Part shown: one piece after another, positions 1 through 11,561 of the stretch
Layout: every line of letters starts with the position of its first letter
Numbering within the stretch: position 1 is the stretch's first letter
Origin: Macrotrachela quadricornifera
Lineage: Eukaryota; Rotifera; Eurotatoria; Philodinida; Philodinidae
Direction: 5' to 3'
Assembly: GCA_022393335.1 (NCBI GenBank)
Contig: JAJEKB010021802.1
Location: forward strand, 665,271-729,270
Length of the DNA: 64,000 nt
Made by a program: the position numbers and the translations under genes
The notes under the pieces: generated by a model
The model's database searches: none
The model's input: the letters and a program-made list of their open reading frames with translations, nothing else
Told to the model about the DNA's origin: nothing

Positions 1-1373
1 TTTGTGGATCTTATTTCAATCAAACAGCAAACTTGAGATATTTATCTTGAATTTGTTCATTCTCTTTTTGATGGCAAGTAATATTAAAAAGATATTAAGC
101 AAATAAAAGACCACTAGAAATATGATATCTCAAATAACTATACTTAAAATACTCTGAACATAAAGCACAAAATAGTAGTCAATCGTGTGTTTTCGAGAGC
201 TTATTTTTATGCTTTTCAATCTTTTCATTAGTATAAACTTTATATAAATATTCAAATGTTTTATAATATATTAAGATTATCGTTTAAATTCGTATATAAG
301 TAAAAGCTTAAATAACTTATGCTTTAACTTCTGATGTCTCGACAGCCAAAATCAATCTTAAACAAGGTATTTTAATGATTTAATAGCAAATATGATATTT
401 CTACGAGTATAATTTTACTAAAGAATGATGAAGCACTTTGTCAATTATAAAAGTTACATATCATCCAATCTATCTGGAATCAACCATTTATTAGTATGTT
501 TGGCATAATCCAACTATATTCAACTGTCTTTTGCTTATTGCATAATTATTCTACTAAAACTGAAATCAATGAATCATAAAATATGAAATTTAATGTTATG
601 AAAAGAATATAATGTGACGAAATTATTCTAATCTTTCCTTCTTTTCCAAGATACATCTTGTCATTATCGTCTTTCTAGAACGATTCATGGATGTATAATA
701 GAGAGGTTTTGTTGCTTGTTTATCATGAATGATAATGAAAATAAAATTGGAAAATAAATTTTTCCCGTTTTGTTCATCGTACAATATTCCTTTACATTTT
801 CTTTTCTTGTTTATTATTATTAAGTAATCATTAAGATCATTTAATATAAGTAAGTTTTAAAGATATTTATATTTAGACACTTGTTAAAAATCCAGTTTTG
901 ATCACTGTCATTAATATAATTGATAATGCCAATGTTAGTCATTTATGCCAAAGCGTATCTTGGTGTGAGCGAATGATATAATCTTGAGTTTATTCTCCAC
1001 AATGTACCATAAGAATCTCTACACAAGCCGCATGAACGAATTCCTATTGCAAAACAATAATATCTTTCGAATGTTTTATAACTGCGCTCACCGCAGTAGA
1101 AAGTAGAATTATTATATAAACATTTCATTTTGACTGTGTGAAAGATCATTGTCAGAAGTCGATAGGAATTTGTTGTCTTTTTTGTAGAGCTTTGACGACA
1201 CATCGTTAAAAAAGAAATTCATTAGAAAAACTTCAAATATATTTATTAAACTAAATTAAAATTTCACTAACTAAAATAAATAAAATTTGTATTAAAGTTA
1301 GAGGTTAAAGTTTTGAATATGAAGGTTACATAGAATAACATAGTATGTCCAGTTTGGTAAGTTGATGGATATG
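1..1373. other. AT-rich intergenic DNA, no gene seen
   Basis: No convincing coding region on either strand. Short open frames on the minus strand lack any recognisable domain and have the composition of chance frames. The stretch ends at the TTAA flanking a piggyBac-like element. Confidence 0.5.
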
Positions 1374-2339
1374 TTAACCCTTCGTGGTTGTCCTGATTTT
1401 TGTAATTCGTAGTTGTCGTGGGGTCCGCCTGGACCCACTGAGAGAAAATTACAGAAAGAGATTTTTCTCCTTCTTCAAGCTTTTCATTTGACTTATATGA
1501 AGAGAAGAACACTTTTATGCATGAAAGCTATTGAGTTAGCTCTCGTGGAAACAATGTAAAGATGTATGGTATCTCAAAAAAATACTTTCTTTAGTCGGTT
1601 TTATAGAAAGATTGACAATAGCTGGAAATATATGAAATAAACCAATTTAATCTAGACAATAAGATTCTACGCGTGTGTTGACGTGTATATATGTTGCATA
1701 TTTAATCAATGGTTTGATTAAAAAAGAAAGATACTTTTCTTTTTGAACCAAAACTACTTTTATCTTCCTTTTTATTACTTTAAAGAAAACAATAAAGACT
1801 CAGTTTTTTGCCATGATTATGTTGTTGCTCATACATGAAGCTTTCTTCATAAATTTGAAGCATACTCTAATGTTTTTCCATGTCTGTTTTACAGGTCATT
1901 GTCGTGAGGTCGCACACCAGCGGGCCAGACGAGAACTTTTAGGCGTGGCAATACAACTTCTGACTGTGACAGTCAGCAGTTTTTGGCTGATCTTGTGCTA
2001 ATTTCAAATTTGTTTTTCTAGGAAAAGCTTTTTTATGTGAGGCAATTGCAACCGATTGCCTCCTGGTGGCTCGCCGATGTATAAATCCACAGATAGTAGC
2101 TCCAGTAAGGCGAAAGATGTGCTGGTAACAATATGGTTGTCGTAGGGTCCACCTGGACCCACAACCGCATTTTATATCTACAAGGCGTATCTAGGATTTT
2201 TAATAAGGGTGATATAGGCCAACATGGGACTAGAGATTAGATAAGAGTATTGGTCCTGAACAGGAACTCTTAATGTAGTATCGAATAAAAAACTGTGAAA
2301 TGGGTCCGCGTGGATCTCACGACAACTACGAAGGGTTAA
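1374..2339. mobile_element. TTAA-flanked piggyBac-like element
   Basis: The 958-bp body (1378-2335) is bounded on both sides by TTAA. The left end begins CCCTTCGTGGTTGTC and the reverse complement of the right end begins CCCTTCGTAGTTGTCG, so the termini are inverted repeats starting with CCC next to a TTAA target duplication, as in piggyBac-superfamily elements. A near-palindrome, GGGTCCGCCTGGACCC, lies inside the left end (1421-1436), recurs near 2144-2160, and appears in diverged form near the right end (2302-2317). The left end also carries a partial internal duplication of its tip. No intact transposase is present. A short plus-strand frame around 1900-1960 (HQRARRELLGVAIQLL) might be a trace of one, but that is weak. 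Most likely a non-autonomous or heavily deleted copy. Confidence 0.72.
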
Positions 2340-3463
2340 GAAATATGGTAACATCTTCAAGGAAACTTAGTAAAATTCTGACAAGATCCTGGAATGTTGT
2401 AGGTACGCAATTCTTTCAAGATTTTGATCAGGTCTACCAAGAAACCGGCGCAGAAACATCAAAAATTTTCCCTAGGACAATGCGAAAAAGGATATATTTT
2501 TCTTATACTCATATCTCGAGTTAGAAGGAACTCAAAGATATGAAACTTTCACAGTAAACTAATTTCAGTGAGAACCTTTCTCTGGACAAAGTTTCTAAAG
2601 AAGCTTGAAGAAACCACGATTTTTTTTTCTAAAAATAAGCATAAAAACTAAATACTCCGAAAGAAATGAGCTATAACCACGAATTTTTTTCTGAATGTTC
2701 ATAGCTCATTAAAGCCTATAAAGTGCACATAGTCTCAATTCAAAAGCAATTTGGTAACTGGAAATTGCTCCTGACCTTCTATCTCTATCTGCTCCGAGAG
2801 GAATGGAGAAGATTTTTTTTTCATGGTATTCATAGCTCATTGAGTACTACATGCTGTATATAGTCCCAATTTAGAAGCGATGAAACAGTTAAGGTACATT
2901 CTTCATGAGCTCCGCAAAATACAAATACTTCGGAGTCCAAAACAAATTGACATCTTATAAATAAAAATCTATATTTATCTTTCAAATTTTATTATCTTGA
3001 CATTTTCTTAATCTTACAATCTTAAACTAATTAATACCAATATAATAGCTGATGTATTCATATATATTTTTTCTTTAATATATTATTACAAATAATAACG
3101 ACTGAAAGAAGAGATGAACGCAAAAGCGATAGTTATACACATTTTATGTTATTCAGAACCAAAAAAAAACGCAGCAGCAGCATTACAGAGCATTTACTTA
3201 TATACTATTCGATTCATCAAATTGAAGCGTAATATTACATATTTATAATAAGACTAAACAATGAAATAATTCTGAATTCCGTCTACTTCATAATAAACAC
3301 AAACAAAAAGTGAATAGACTTTTCTCAAATGATCAATGTTTTATTATAAAGAAAAATATAATAACAACTGTTACATATAAACATATTCTTGTTATTAAAT
3401 AACTAGGGTTAAGTTATTTCGAAATCAGCTGAAATATTTATATAAAAATAAAGTCCATATTCT
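2340..3463. other. intergenic DNA with a degenerate tandem duplication
   Basis: No gene seen. Two related segments of about 60 bp, at about 2698-2756 and 2828-2885, both begin TTCATAGCTCATT and contain 'atagtc(t/c)caatt', suggesting a diverged tandem duplication with a period near 130 bp. The rest is AT-rich. The last part is the 3' flank of the minus-strand glycosidase gene. Confidence 0.4.
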
Positions 3464-4930
3464 TTACATATCATAAAGATGATAATATGATATATAAAAC
3501 ATAAAAAATATTGAATAAGAATAAAGATAATTGCCTTGATTTGTATTCATAGTTAATATTGGACATGAAATATCAATCGAAGGTATGGATGTGACATTGA
3601 TTTGTGTACAATTTCTTAATTGAGGATAGTTCATCCATCTTGAAACAAGTTTAGCATCTCCATCCGTATTCTGTGCTTCATTATAGAAAGAAGTAATAGA
3701 TTGTCTCAATAGAAGCAAAAATTGTGTACCATTTGCTACATCTGGCTCAAATTGACTACCTTCTGTCCAATCATCCCATGTATAAATAAACAAATGTCGA
3801 ATAGAATGTGCTGAAAAATAATCAAGTTGAGCACGAATTAAATCAGAATGACGTGGTATCGTTCGTATTTGACAAGCACCCCATGATTGAGTAAAATCAT
3901 CGAAACCAGGTGCTAAACCACCCATAATAACACGTCCTGATGAAATATTCGAAGATAAAATTGGTCCATAGACACGTTTCAACCATGCTAATGTTCGATT
4001 ATATAACGGAAGACTACTATTTGTCATTGACCAAGCAACTAAATCAATCCAAGGAGCTACACCATCAAATACTGTTAATAAACTAGGAGTTGTACAAATT
4101 GTATAAAAATCAAGTGTAACACGTTGACGAACATTTGACCAAATATATGACCATTCATTAGATGTGAGTAAATTTCCTCCTATAGATGTATAAACATAAA
4201 TAAGAGGTTTACCATTAATAAAATAATTTGAAGTTGAAGATATATCAGAAATAATATCCATAAAATCAGCAATTGTAGAATTTAGACAAGCATCTCGAGG
4301 ATTACTTGAATTTGAATTATCACAACGACCAAGACCTAAATATGTTGAAAAAGAATATAACCAAGAACTATCATAACCAGGTATAATAACACCAGATGAA
4401 AATTTTAATATTTGTGTTCTTTGACGAAAATGTATATATGCTTGATAAGGAATTTCAACATTAATCGATGGATTTTGTATATATCGTGATGATAATTGAA
4501 TAGATTCAAGTTGAATTGACCATGCATTTAATTGTGCATGACCATAATCACAACTATTTTCTTTTTTTAATATTGTTAACATAAGATCAATACGTGCAAG
4601 ACTTTCTTGATCTAATCCACTTGATGAATAAATACCAGCAAGTGGTCGATAATTTGATGAAATTTTTCGTTGTCCATCCGTTCCACATTGATTAGGTTGA
4701 GTTGCAGAAACACAAGCACCTTGACTACCTATATTCCAATGACTTGAATAAGCATCTGGTCCTGCTCCTTGTGGATCTGTTCGACTAAGACCAAACCAAC
4801 TCATAGAAAACATACAAACAAAACGTGATGGCATTTGTGAAGCAAGATCATATGTATGAATTACATTGCTATTAGCAAGGTCCGTTTTAAGTAAAATTGA
4901 TAAATAATATATAAATACGAATAGTTTCAT
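3464..4930 (-). CDS. secreted GH99/GH71-like glycoside hydrolase
   Basis: Intronless 488-residue protein. The N-terminus is hydrophobic (about residues 1-20), consistent with a signal peptide. The C-terminal ~25 residues are also hydrophobic and aromatic, so the product could be membrane-anchored. Near the C-terminus is YTWDDWTEGSQFEPD, which matches the TWN/D-(E/D)WxEG-xxxEPD signature of TIM-barrel glycoside hydrolases related to GH99 and GH71, in which the Glu after the Trp is at the active site. Other family-like stretches are SWFGLSRTDPQGAGPDAY near the N-terminus and MGGLAPGFDDF before the signature. Known relatives cleave alpha-mannans or alpha-glucans, but substrate and exact family cannot be assigned from sequence alone. 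The lack of introns and a bacterial/fungal-type enzyme fold suggest horizontal acquisition, which is common in bdelloids; that is inference. Confidence 0.75.
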   Translation of the reverse strand: MKLFVFIYYLSILLKTDLANSNVIHTYDLASQMPSRFVCMFSMSWFGLSRTDPQGAGPDAYSSHWNIGSQGACVSATQPNQCGTDGQRKISSNYRPLAGIYSSSGLDQESLARIDLMLTILKKENSCDYGHAQLNAWSIQLESIQLSSRYIQNPSINVEIPYQAYIHFRQRTQILKFSSGVIIPGYDSSWLYSFSTYLGLGRCDNSNSSNPRDACLNSTIADFMDIISDISSTSNYFINGKPLIYVYTSIGGNLLTSNEWSYIWSNVRQRVTLDFYTICTTPSLLTVFDGVAPWIDLVAWSMTNSSLPLYNRTLAWLKRVYGPILSSNISSGRVIMGGLAPGFDDFTQSWGACQIRTIPRHSDLIRAQLDYFSAHSIRHLFIYTWDDWTEGSQFEPDVANGTQFLLLLRQSITSFYNEAQNTDGDAKLVSRWMNYPQLRNCTQINVTSIPSIDISCPILTMNTNQGNYLYSYSIFFMFYISYYHLYDM

Positions 4931-5982
4931 TTTGAAAAATAATGCAAAAATTCGTTTTTTTTCAATCTATTTGACTGATCAAAAAAAAACAAATATTATG
5001 AATCTTTTCAAATATGAAAATAAACATAATTCTATATATTTTCATAGTCAATATGACATGTAAGTCATCATTATTGAATTTTTCAAGAGAAGAAACATAC
5101 TAAACTACTAAGTCATTCTTATACGCATTTGATTTGAAATTTTATATAACAAAATTTTTCTTTTCATTTTATAGCTATTCGGTCACGTATATTTTTAAAA
5201 AAATATAATAATTGTTTTTGAAAGGGTCAAGAATAAATGTTTATTTGAAAAAAGAACAATTTTTGAATATATTATTTTAATGATATTATTATTTCATATA
5301 TAGGAAGAAAAATATAAACATTATATATTTTTTTTTCTTCTTTGACAGAACAGACAAATATGTCAATATTATTAATATACATACTAATTCGAGTAAGACA
5401 AGTTAAGATAAATGTATATAAAAATTCAAGAAAATAAAATGTACATAGATTATATATTAATATTTTATTAATTCTTTTTATTTATTAAATACAAATTTAT
5501 ATAATATGAAATCTCTCTTTTTTTTTATTAATTAGCAATGAGTTTAAGTTATTAAATGGAAAAAAATATTTAATAATTTTATTATGATTAATGCACATTT
5601 TCTTAATAATACTCATAGAAATATTTTAATTTCTTAATTGTATTTAGCAATGATGCCATTTCGATGTTCTATTTGGATTTTACCTTTCCTTGTGTACTTT
5701 ATTCTAGGTACTTTTCTTTCCTTGCTCATCATTCATTGGATTCATCCATAATAAATATTCATATATGAGTCATGTATTATAAATAAATGTCAAGAACTAA
5801 TATAAATCTCAAATATGTAATTTTCAATAATGTGTAAAAACTTACTTAAAAGATTTCATATTAATTTATATAACAAGTAATACTTGCTATTATATATAGA
5901 ATTGAAGAAAAAATGTTATAGGATTGACAACATATAATTTGTCTTTCTTTTTTATCTACTTTAACATCAAAATACACGTATA
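4931..5982. other. AT-rich spacer, no gene seen
   Basis: Very AT-rich spacer with many homopolymer runs. It lies between the start of the minus-strand glycosidase and the start of the plus-strand F-box relic and would hold both promoters. No specific element recognised. Confidence 0.4.
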
Positions 5983-7118
5983 ATGATTTTTGAATCATTA
6001 ACAATTGAATTATTATTGGATGTATTTGAGTTTATTGATGGTGTACAACTTCTTCGAGTTTTTTATGGTCTTAATTTTCGTTTTAATAATCTTCTATTAA
6101 TACATTAGAAACAATATCATATTAATTTTCGTTCTATATCTAAACATAATTTTGATATTATTTGTCAACAACATCTTCTATTAATATTCGATCGAATTAT
6201 TTCATTACATTTATCAAATGATGATGAAATACCAAATTTACCTAATATATTTCTTTCATATGGTTTTAATCTTAATCATTTTCAATATATTATATTTGTT
6301 CAATTGATTTATTAAATCAATTAATAGTGTTTGAAGTTTACCAAAATTAATTCAATGGAAAAATAATTGATCTTTATCAAATGGAATTTGGCTTGAAGAA
6401 ATTTCAATTATTTCATCTTCAATTAAACATATATATATATTGAAAAAACTGAATGTTATTTTAAAAATTTATGACATTTATTTAAATATACACCTCATCT
6501 TCGACGATTGATTACAAGTATTTCATATAGTTTTAAAGATCAAAAAATTGAAACTCCTATTTTATCAATTAATTCATTAAAAATTTGATTTAATTGTTCA
6601 ATATGTTCAATGAAAAATCTTTAACAAAATATGTCAAATTTATCTTATATAAATCTTAATATTACATCATTTTATTTAGATGATTATGAATGGGAAAAAA
6701 TTTTAATAAATTATTTACCTAATATAAAATTATTTCGATTTAAAATGAATATGAATTTTTCAAATATAAATAATGAAGAAAATCAAATAAAAATCTTACT
6801 TAATTTATATCGAACTTATTTTTGGATAAAAAAATATCAATGGCTTGTTCGATGTGAATGAAGTTTATCAAATAGAATTAATCATACTATTCTTTATACA
6901 TTACCATATACTTTTCAAGATTATATTTATTCAAATAAATATTATCTAATCTACAATCATTAATAATACAATGTGAAGATAATACATTAAATTCTCTTGA
7001 ATTATCATCAAAAAATGATGAACTTATTGAATGGTTATCTTCATATTTACCATCATCATATTCATTACAAGAGATATTAGAACGCCAAATATTCGTTTAT
7101 GGATTGGTCGATAAATAA
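5983..7118 (+). pseudogene. F-box protein pseudogene
   Basis: From ATG 5983 the frame reads MIFESLTIELLLDVFEFIDG and continues VQLLRVFYGLNFRFNNLL, an F-box domain as used by SCF ubiquitin-ligase substrate adaptors (LPxELLLxIFEYLxG). An in-frame TAG at 6106 interrupts it, and further stops and frameshifts follow. Recognisable downstream blocks include a frame over 6631-6861 (FYLDDYEWEKILINYLPNIK, then a stretch with FWIKKYQWLVRCE) and a terminal QEILERQIFVYGLVDK ending at TAA 7116-7118. These look like successive parts of one protein of about 370 residues in the repetitive F-box family found in rotifers. The gene is broken at several places, so it is called a pseudogene rather than a gene with introns: the breaks lack convincing splice pairs. 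Confidence 0.7.
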
Positions 7119-7501
7119 GAAATCTTAAAACTATTTTTTTTTGCTTTCTCAAACTAAAATTCTAAATAAATAATCCAACATGTAATTATATACTCTTGCA
7201 CTGTATGGCCTTTATGTTTACAGCTCTTTATGCTAAATAAAAAAAAACGTAAGTCACTATGTAATTACAAGAATACAAAACTAAGACTTCTTTTTTTCCT
7301 TGGAAATAGTTTCTTTTTCCTTTTCTGTTCTAAATAAATTTAGAACATCTGTTCTCATATAGAGACCACGTTCCTAATTAGAATAGCTTTCTCGAATTCA
7401 TAAAATATTTGTTTGTTTATGATGGTTTGCATATTTATTCCCTCGACTGAAAGGAGGGTCATATGAAAAAAAATTGTTTGTATGTATGTCTGTCCCTGTC
7501 A

Positions 7502-7577
7502 GGGTCAAAAGAACACCGAGGGCAAAAGAACACCGAGGGCAAAAGAACACTGAGGGCAAAAGAACACTGAGGTCAAA
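7502..7577. repeat. 17-bp tandem repeat, about four copies
   Basis: Four consecutive near-identical units of the form GGCAAAAGAACACCGAG, differing by C/T at one position and G/T at the edges. Short minisatellite inside the nested insertion. Confidence 0.85.
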
Positions 7578-8319
7578 AAAAAACATCGCCTAAAAAGCTA
7601 ATAGCCACTTGTCTTCCAGATGCGCTTCTTGTTGGCACTGAAGTATGACCGTTGATCAACAGCATTGCGGATTATGATGGTACCTGAATTGATCAGTTAA
7701 TGTTAGGAATTGGTGAGGTTTGGTATTTTTCATCGAAAAGAAGTATTTTTTCACGAATTGATGGTTTCACCATGGTGTGTGATGAACACCATTGGTTATT
7801 GTGGAGGTATTTAAATTGATCAATGGAAACGTATGGTAGTATTAATTTTGTTAGAAGAGTTTATTTCCTCGATTGAGGAGACGATCATACGAAGAAAAGA
7901 AAAATGAGTTTTTGTGTCTGTTGCCTGTCGCTGGTCAAAGGCTCGATCTGAATTATATTTGTTTTATCGAACATCTTCGAGGTCGATGAATCCGAATCTG
8001 GCATTAGTTTTTTCAAGTTTTTTTTTGAGATTAATATTTTTTCAGAACAGATAAGTTTTTTACAAAAAAAATTCATTTTTTTATAAAGTTCGACCAACAG
8101 GCTTTTGAGACTGCAGAATCGAATGGTATCATTAGTTTTTTATTATCTGACAAAAAAATGTTTTTTTTTCTAAGATAATGATTTTGTTTATACAATTGAC
8201 CAAAGCGCTTTCAAGAGCGAGATATCAATTGGCGTGAATAGTTTTTCAAAAGATTTTAAATTTATCGTTTTTGAAAAAAAAACACTTAAAAACAGGTAAC
8301 GCGTGTCGTTGTGACTCGC

Positions 8320-8574
8320 TTAACTCTCAACTAAATATAGTCTACGCATTCTCTATCACTTCTCATCGTATTCGATATTGAGAACTATTGCTGAACAAAT
8401 ATATACATACAAAATACTATACATTATTATTGCAGACAACTTTCGTGTAAAAAGATCAGCCCTTTCAATAATATATAGGCTTTTTGTATGCATATATTTG
8501 TGTAACGATACTTCTAAATGTAGAACTTAATTAGGTGATAAATATTGAGTGTATTGTATTCAGTCGAGGGTTAA
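8320..8574. mobile_element. TTAA-flanked MITE inserted at the centre of a palindrome
   Basis: A 247-bp body (8324-8570) is flanked by TTAA on both sides. Its ends are imperfect inverted repeats, CTCTCAACTAAATA on the left and the inverse of CCCTCGACTGAATA on the right. The flanks outside the TTAA are themselves inverted: GACTCGC-TTAA on the left and TTAA-GCGAGTC on the right, with pairing extending over about 28 bp each side (8292-8319 with 8575-8602, about 22 of 28 matching). Restoring the site gives a palindrome centred on the TTAA target. Confidence 0.65.
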
Positions 8575-10172
8575 GCGAGTCGCAGGGACGAGCGTTACTT
8601 GTTTTTTAAATATTTCTATATATATGAGATCGATGTTATTTTGCTAAATCGAATGATATAAAATTCAGCTAATTTTTTTTAAAAAACAGCAGAGTAACTA
8701 GTGTTAGTTTTTAAAAGATTGCACCTGTTCTATATAAGGCAACTTTTCTTAAATAGAACAATAAGCGGAAAAAAATGTCCCTAATTAGAACATCAAGCGA
8801 AGAACAAGCAAAATATTCAAAATTTTAGAAAATCGCTTGACTCCGCTACCATAACTTAAAAATTTCGATATGTCACTGGAACAAAAAATGTTCCTTATTC
8901 AAAGAAGAATATTTATCTATAAGTTGAGATTTATATAATCTAAAGCGTTAAAATTGAGATACCATATCGTTTATTATAAAACTCATCAATTGTAATTACC
9001 AAACAGTTATCTGTAACTATATGCGTGATATATTAATGGTATAATTCATCTAACTGAATTTTAGAAAATTTATTTTCATATAAAATTATGATTGGAAAAT
9101 GAATTAAGTCAGTTTATTTTATTCAAGTGACTTTTCATACTTTAAGTCATATGGATGTCAATTTAGTTTCAAATTGATCAGTATCTTTGAATATTTCTTT
9201 TCTTGTCTGTTTTTCATGACTGAACTTTTCATTATTTTCTTTTTTATTATGATTATTCAAAAAATTTACTAATTTTTTTTTGTATTTTTATATCTGAACT
9301 GTGTGCAACCCTTCAGTTCTGTACATTTTAATGTATCAGCTAATTAATTGTCTTCTTCAACATCTTTTTGCTGTCATACTTGCACAGAATAACTATTTTT
9401 TTTTCAAAACCTGATGTTTGAACATGGACATTTATCTTTTTTTACATATACTTTATATTGCATGATTTTCTTTTTCTGCTTCCTTATTTATATTCTTTTT
9501 ATCAGAGTTTGATAAGATTTATTTAGCTGAATCATGAAAATTGTTCTTCAAATTTTTTTTTCTTTACTTTATGAAAAGTCACTTGAATAAAATAAACTGA
9601 CTTAATTCATTTTCCAATCATAATTTCATATGAAAATAAATTTTCTAAAATTCAGTTAGATGAATTATACCTTTAGTATATCACGCATATAGTTACAGAT
9701 AACTGTTCGGTAATTACAATTGATGAGTTTTATAATAAACAATATGATATCTTCATTCTAACACTTGAGATTATATAAACCTCAACCTATAGGTAAATAT
9801 TCCTCGTTGAATAAGGAACATTTTTTGTTCCAGTGATATATCGAAATTTTTACGCTGGGATAGCGAAGTCAAGCAGTTTACTAAAATTTTGAATATTTTC
9901 CTTGTTCTTCACCTGATGTTCTAATTGAGAACATTTTTTCCGCTTGTTGTTCTATTTAAGTAAAGTTTTCTTATATAGAACAGGTGCAATCTTTTAAAAA
10001 CTAACACTAGTTACTCTGCTGTTTTTTAAAATAATTAACTGAATTTTATATCATTCGATTCAGCAAATGACGTCTATCTTAAATATATAAAAATATTTAA
10101 AAAATAAATATGTGAACCATCATAAATAAACAAATATTTTATGAATTCGAGAAACCTATTCTAATTAGGAAT

Positions 10173-10578
10173 ACTCTTCTAACAGCAGTGAGAAAATATG
10201 CGAAACTTTAAGTATTTTGCATACGTTTGTAATCAACAAATTAGAAAAATCTAAAAATAATTTTTTATAAGCAAGCATAATAGTATATGAAACGTAGATA
10301 ATCGATTGTTTATGTATCAAAGCCGATATCTTCTGTAGGATGAAATAATCTTATATATTGATGAATATTTCAATACTCATTCTCTAATACATTACATTTA
10401 AATTCTTTAGATTGATCTATTTGAAATAATGTCATTAAGAATATTCGAATTATTTATCATTTATGAAAATTTACTTATATACATTAGATTTGTTTCTAAA
10501 TATTTATTTCATTAATAGAATAATACAATAAAACACTTATATAAACAAAAATGTCTCGACTTTTGTTGTTTTTTTTTA
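10173..10578. other. AT-rich spacer downstream of an insulin-like gene
   Basis: No gene seen. It lies between the end of the foldback element and the 3' end of the minus-strand insulin-like peptide gene, whose 3' untranslated region probably falls here. Confidence 0.35.
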
Positions 10579-10950
10579 TTATGGACAATAACGTGTCATT
10601 TCAGAAACAGTACATACATCTAAACAGCAAGCTTCACTAAGTAATTTCATTCTTGTAAATCTACGAACAATATAATGAAGTCTATTTGTTTCTTTTTCTG
10701 TTTCCACAGCTTCACAAACAATATTAAGTATAGACCAAAGATGAATACCACATGTTTGATAAGCTCGTTGAAGATGACAATCTTCGACTTTATATAATTT
10801 TTTTTTTATTGTCATTATAGTACCTTCTTTTAATAAACGTCTACCATATTCTACAGAACAATTTACATTTAAAGATGATAAAGTATCTTGATTAGCACTA
10901 GTTTGATGCAACATACATAATAAAACTAAGAAAAACCCAAGTAAGAACAT
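10579..10950 (-). CDS. insulin-like peptide precursor 1
   Basis: Intronless 123-residue secreted precursor of the insulin/IGF/relaxin superfamily. Residues 1-19 form a signal peptide. The B-chain core is C67-GIHLWSILNIV-C79 (C-x11-C). The A chain is EACC-LDV-C-TVSEMTRY-C (C108, C109, C113, C122; CC-x3-C-x8-C), exactly the insulin spacing. Between them is a C-peptide-like segment with a dibasic VRR at 95-97 as a likely processing site. Two further cysteines, C31 and C58, lie N-terminal to the B-chain core and could form an extra disulfide, an unusual feature. A close paralogue lies at 13811-14185. Presumed role: a secreted ligand for an insulin-type receptor tyrosine kinase. No receptor gene is in this window. 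Confidence 0.88.
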   Translation of the reverse strand: MFLLGFFLVLLCMLHQTSANQDTLSSLNVNCSVEYGRRLLKEGTIMTIKKKLYKVEDCHLQRAYQTCGIHLWSILNIVCEAVETEKETNRLHYIVRRFTRMKLLSEACCLDVCTVSEMTRYCP

Positions 10951-11561
10951 GATAATTTGACTTAATGTTATGATAAAAGTTTGTTTGAAAACTAAAAAAG
11001 AAAAAAAAAACTATTATATTATTAAAAGAAAGGATATATCAATTTCTCATTGCTATTTAGTATAGCATTTTATGTTACTATTCGAAATGAATAATGTAAA
11101 AGGTATTATATATTGATATATAGTAATCAGATGTCTAAAAAAGTTTTCAGCAAATTAAAAAGACTGAAGTTTTACAAGTAGTTAACTATGTAATATTGTA
11201 TTGCATTTTTATGGCTATTAGAAATAAAATTAAGAAAAGCAAAAATCATAAGTACTTTTGTATTACTTAAATGTATTCTTTTTATAGATACCATATTTGT
11301 TTTCAAATATCATATTCGTAAGCAAAAAATAGTACTAGTATTAATATGTTTTTCTTTTACAAAAAAAATTCCAAATCTTTCTATTTTATATTATTCGAAT
11401 AAATAAATTTTGAGAATCTTAATGCTACTTATAAAAATATGATAATTATTTGACTATTCTAAGCAAGAAAAAAACGATTTAAAAAATTACATTAATATAA
11501 ATCATTTAATAATTTTTTTATTATAACATTTTGATGAGTTATTAAAGATAAAATTAATTCA
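10951..11561. other. AT-rich 5' flank of insulin-like gene 1
   Basis: Upstream region of the minus-strand insulin-like gene, bounded by a TTAA-flanked element. No recognisable promoter motif can be distinguished in this AT-rich sequence. Confidence 0.35.

Larger units (their letters stand above)
7441..8604. mobile_element. insertion nested in the left arm of the foldback element
   Basis: This segment has no counterpart in the right arm. It starts with CCCTCGACTGAA and contains, near 8560-8570, the inverse TTCAGTCGAGGG. It holds two diverged related stretches (about 7430-7510 and 7845-7940, each with 'ttatt(t/c)cctcga(c/t)tga' followed by 'g(a/g)tcata(t/c)gaa'), a 17-bp tandem array and a nested palindrome with a TTAA-flanked insert. 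It may be a composite of more than one insertion event. Confidence 0.55.
7371..10172. mobile_element. large foldback (inverted-repeat) element with interrupted left arm
   Basis: The two ends are inverted copies. The tip TTCCTAATTAGAATAG at 7371 pairs with CTATTCTAATTAGGAA ending at 10172, and similarity continues through 'tcgaattcataaaatatttg'. A second paired block runs from about 8605-9150 on the left and 9565-10095 on the right, about 500 bp per arm with visibly high identity, including the shared pieces 'aactagtgttagtttttaaa' and 'gtgacttttcat'. The loop is about 415 bp. Removing about 7441-8604 makes the left arm collinear with the right, so that stretch is a later insertion. No coding sequence was found. 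The class is unknown and no clear target-site duplication was identified. Confidence 0.75.

Noticed and set aside
1813..2001. 62-codon frame as a piggyBac transposase fragment
   Set aside because: RARRELLGVAIQLL is only loosely similar to the transposase region before the Cys-rich tail. No tail follows, so it was not listed as a separate feature.
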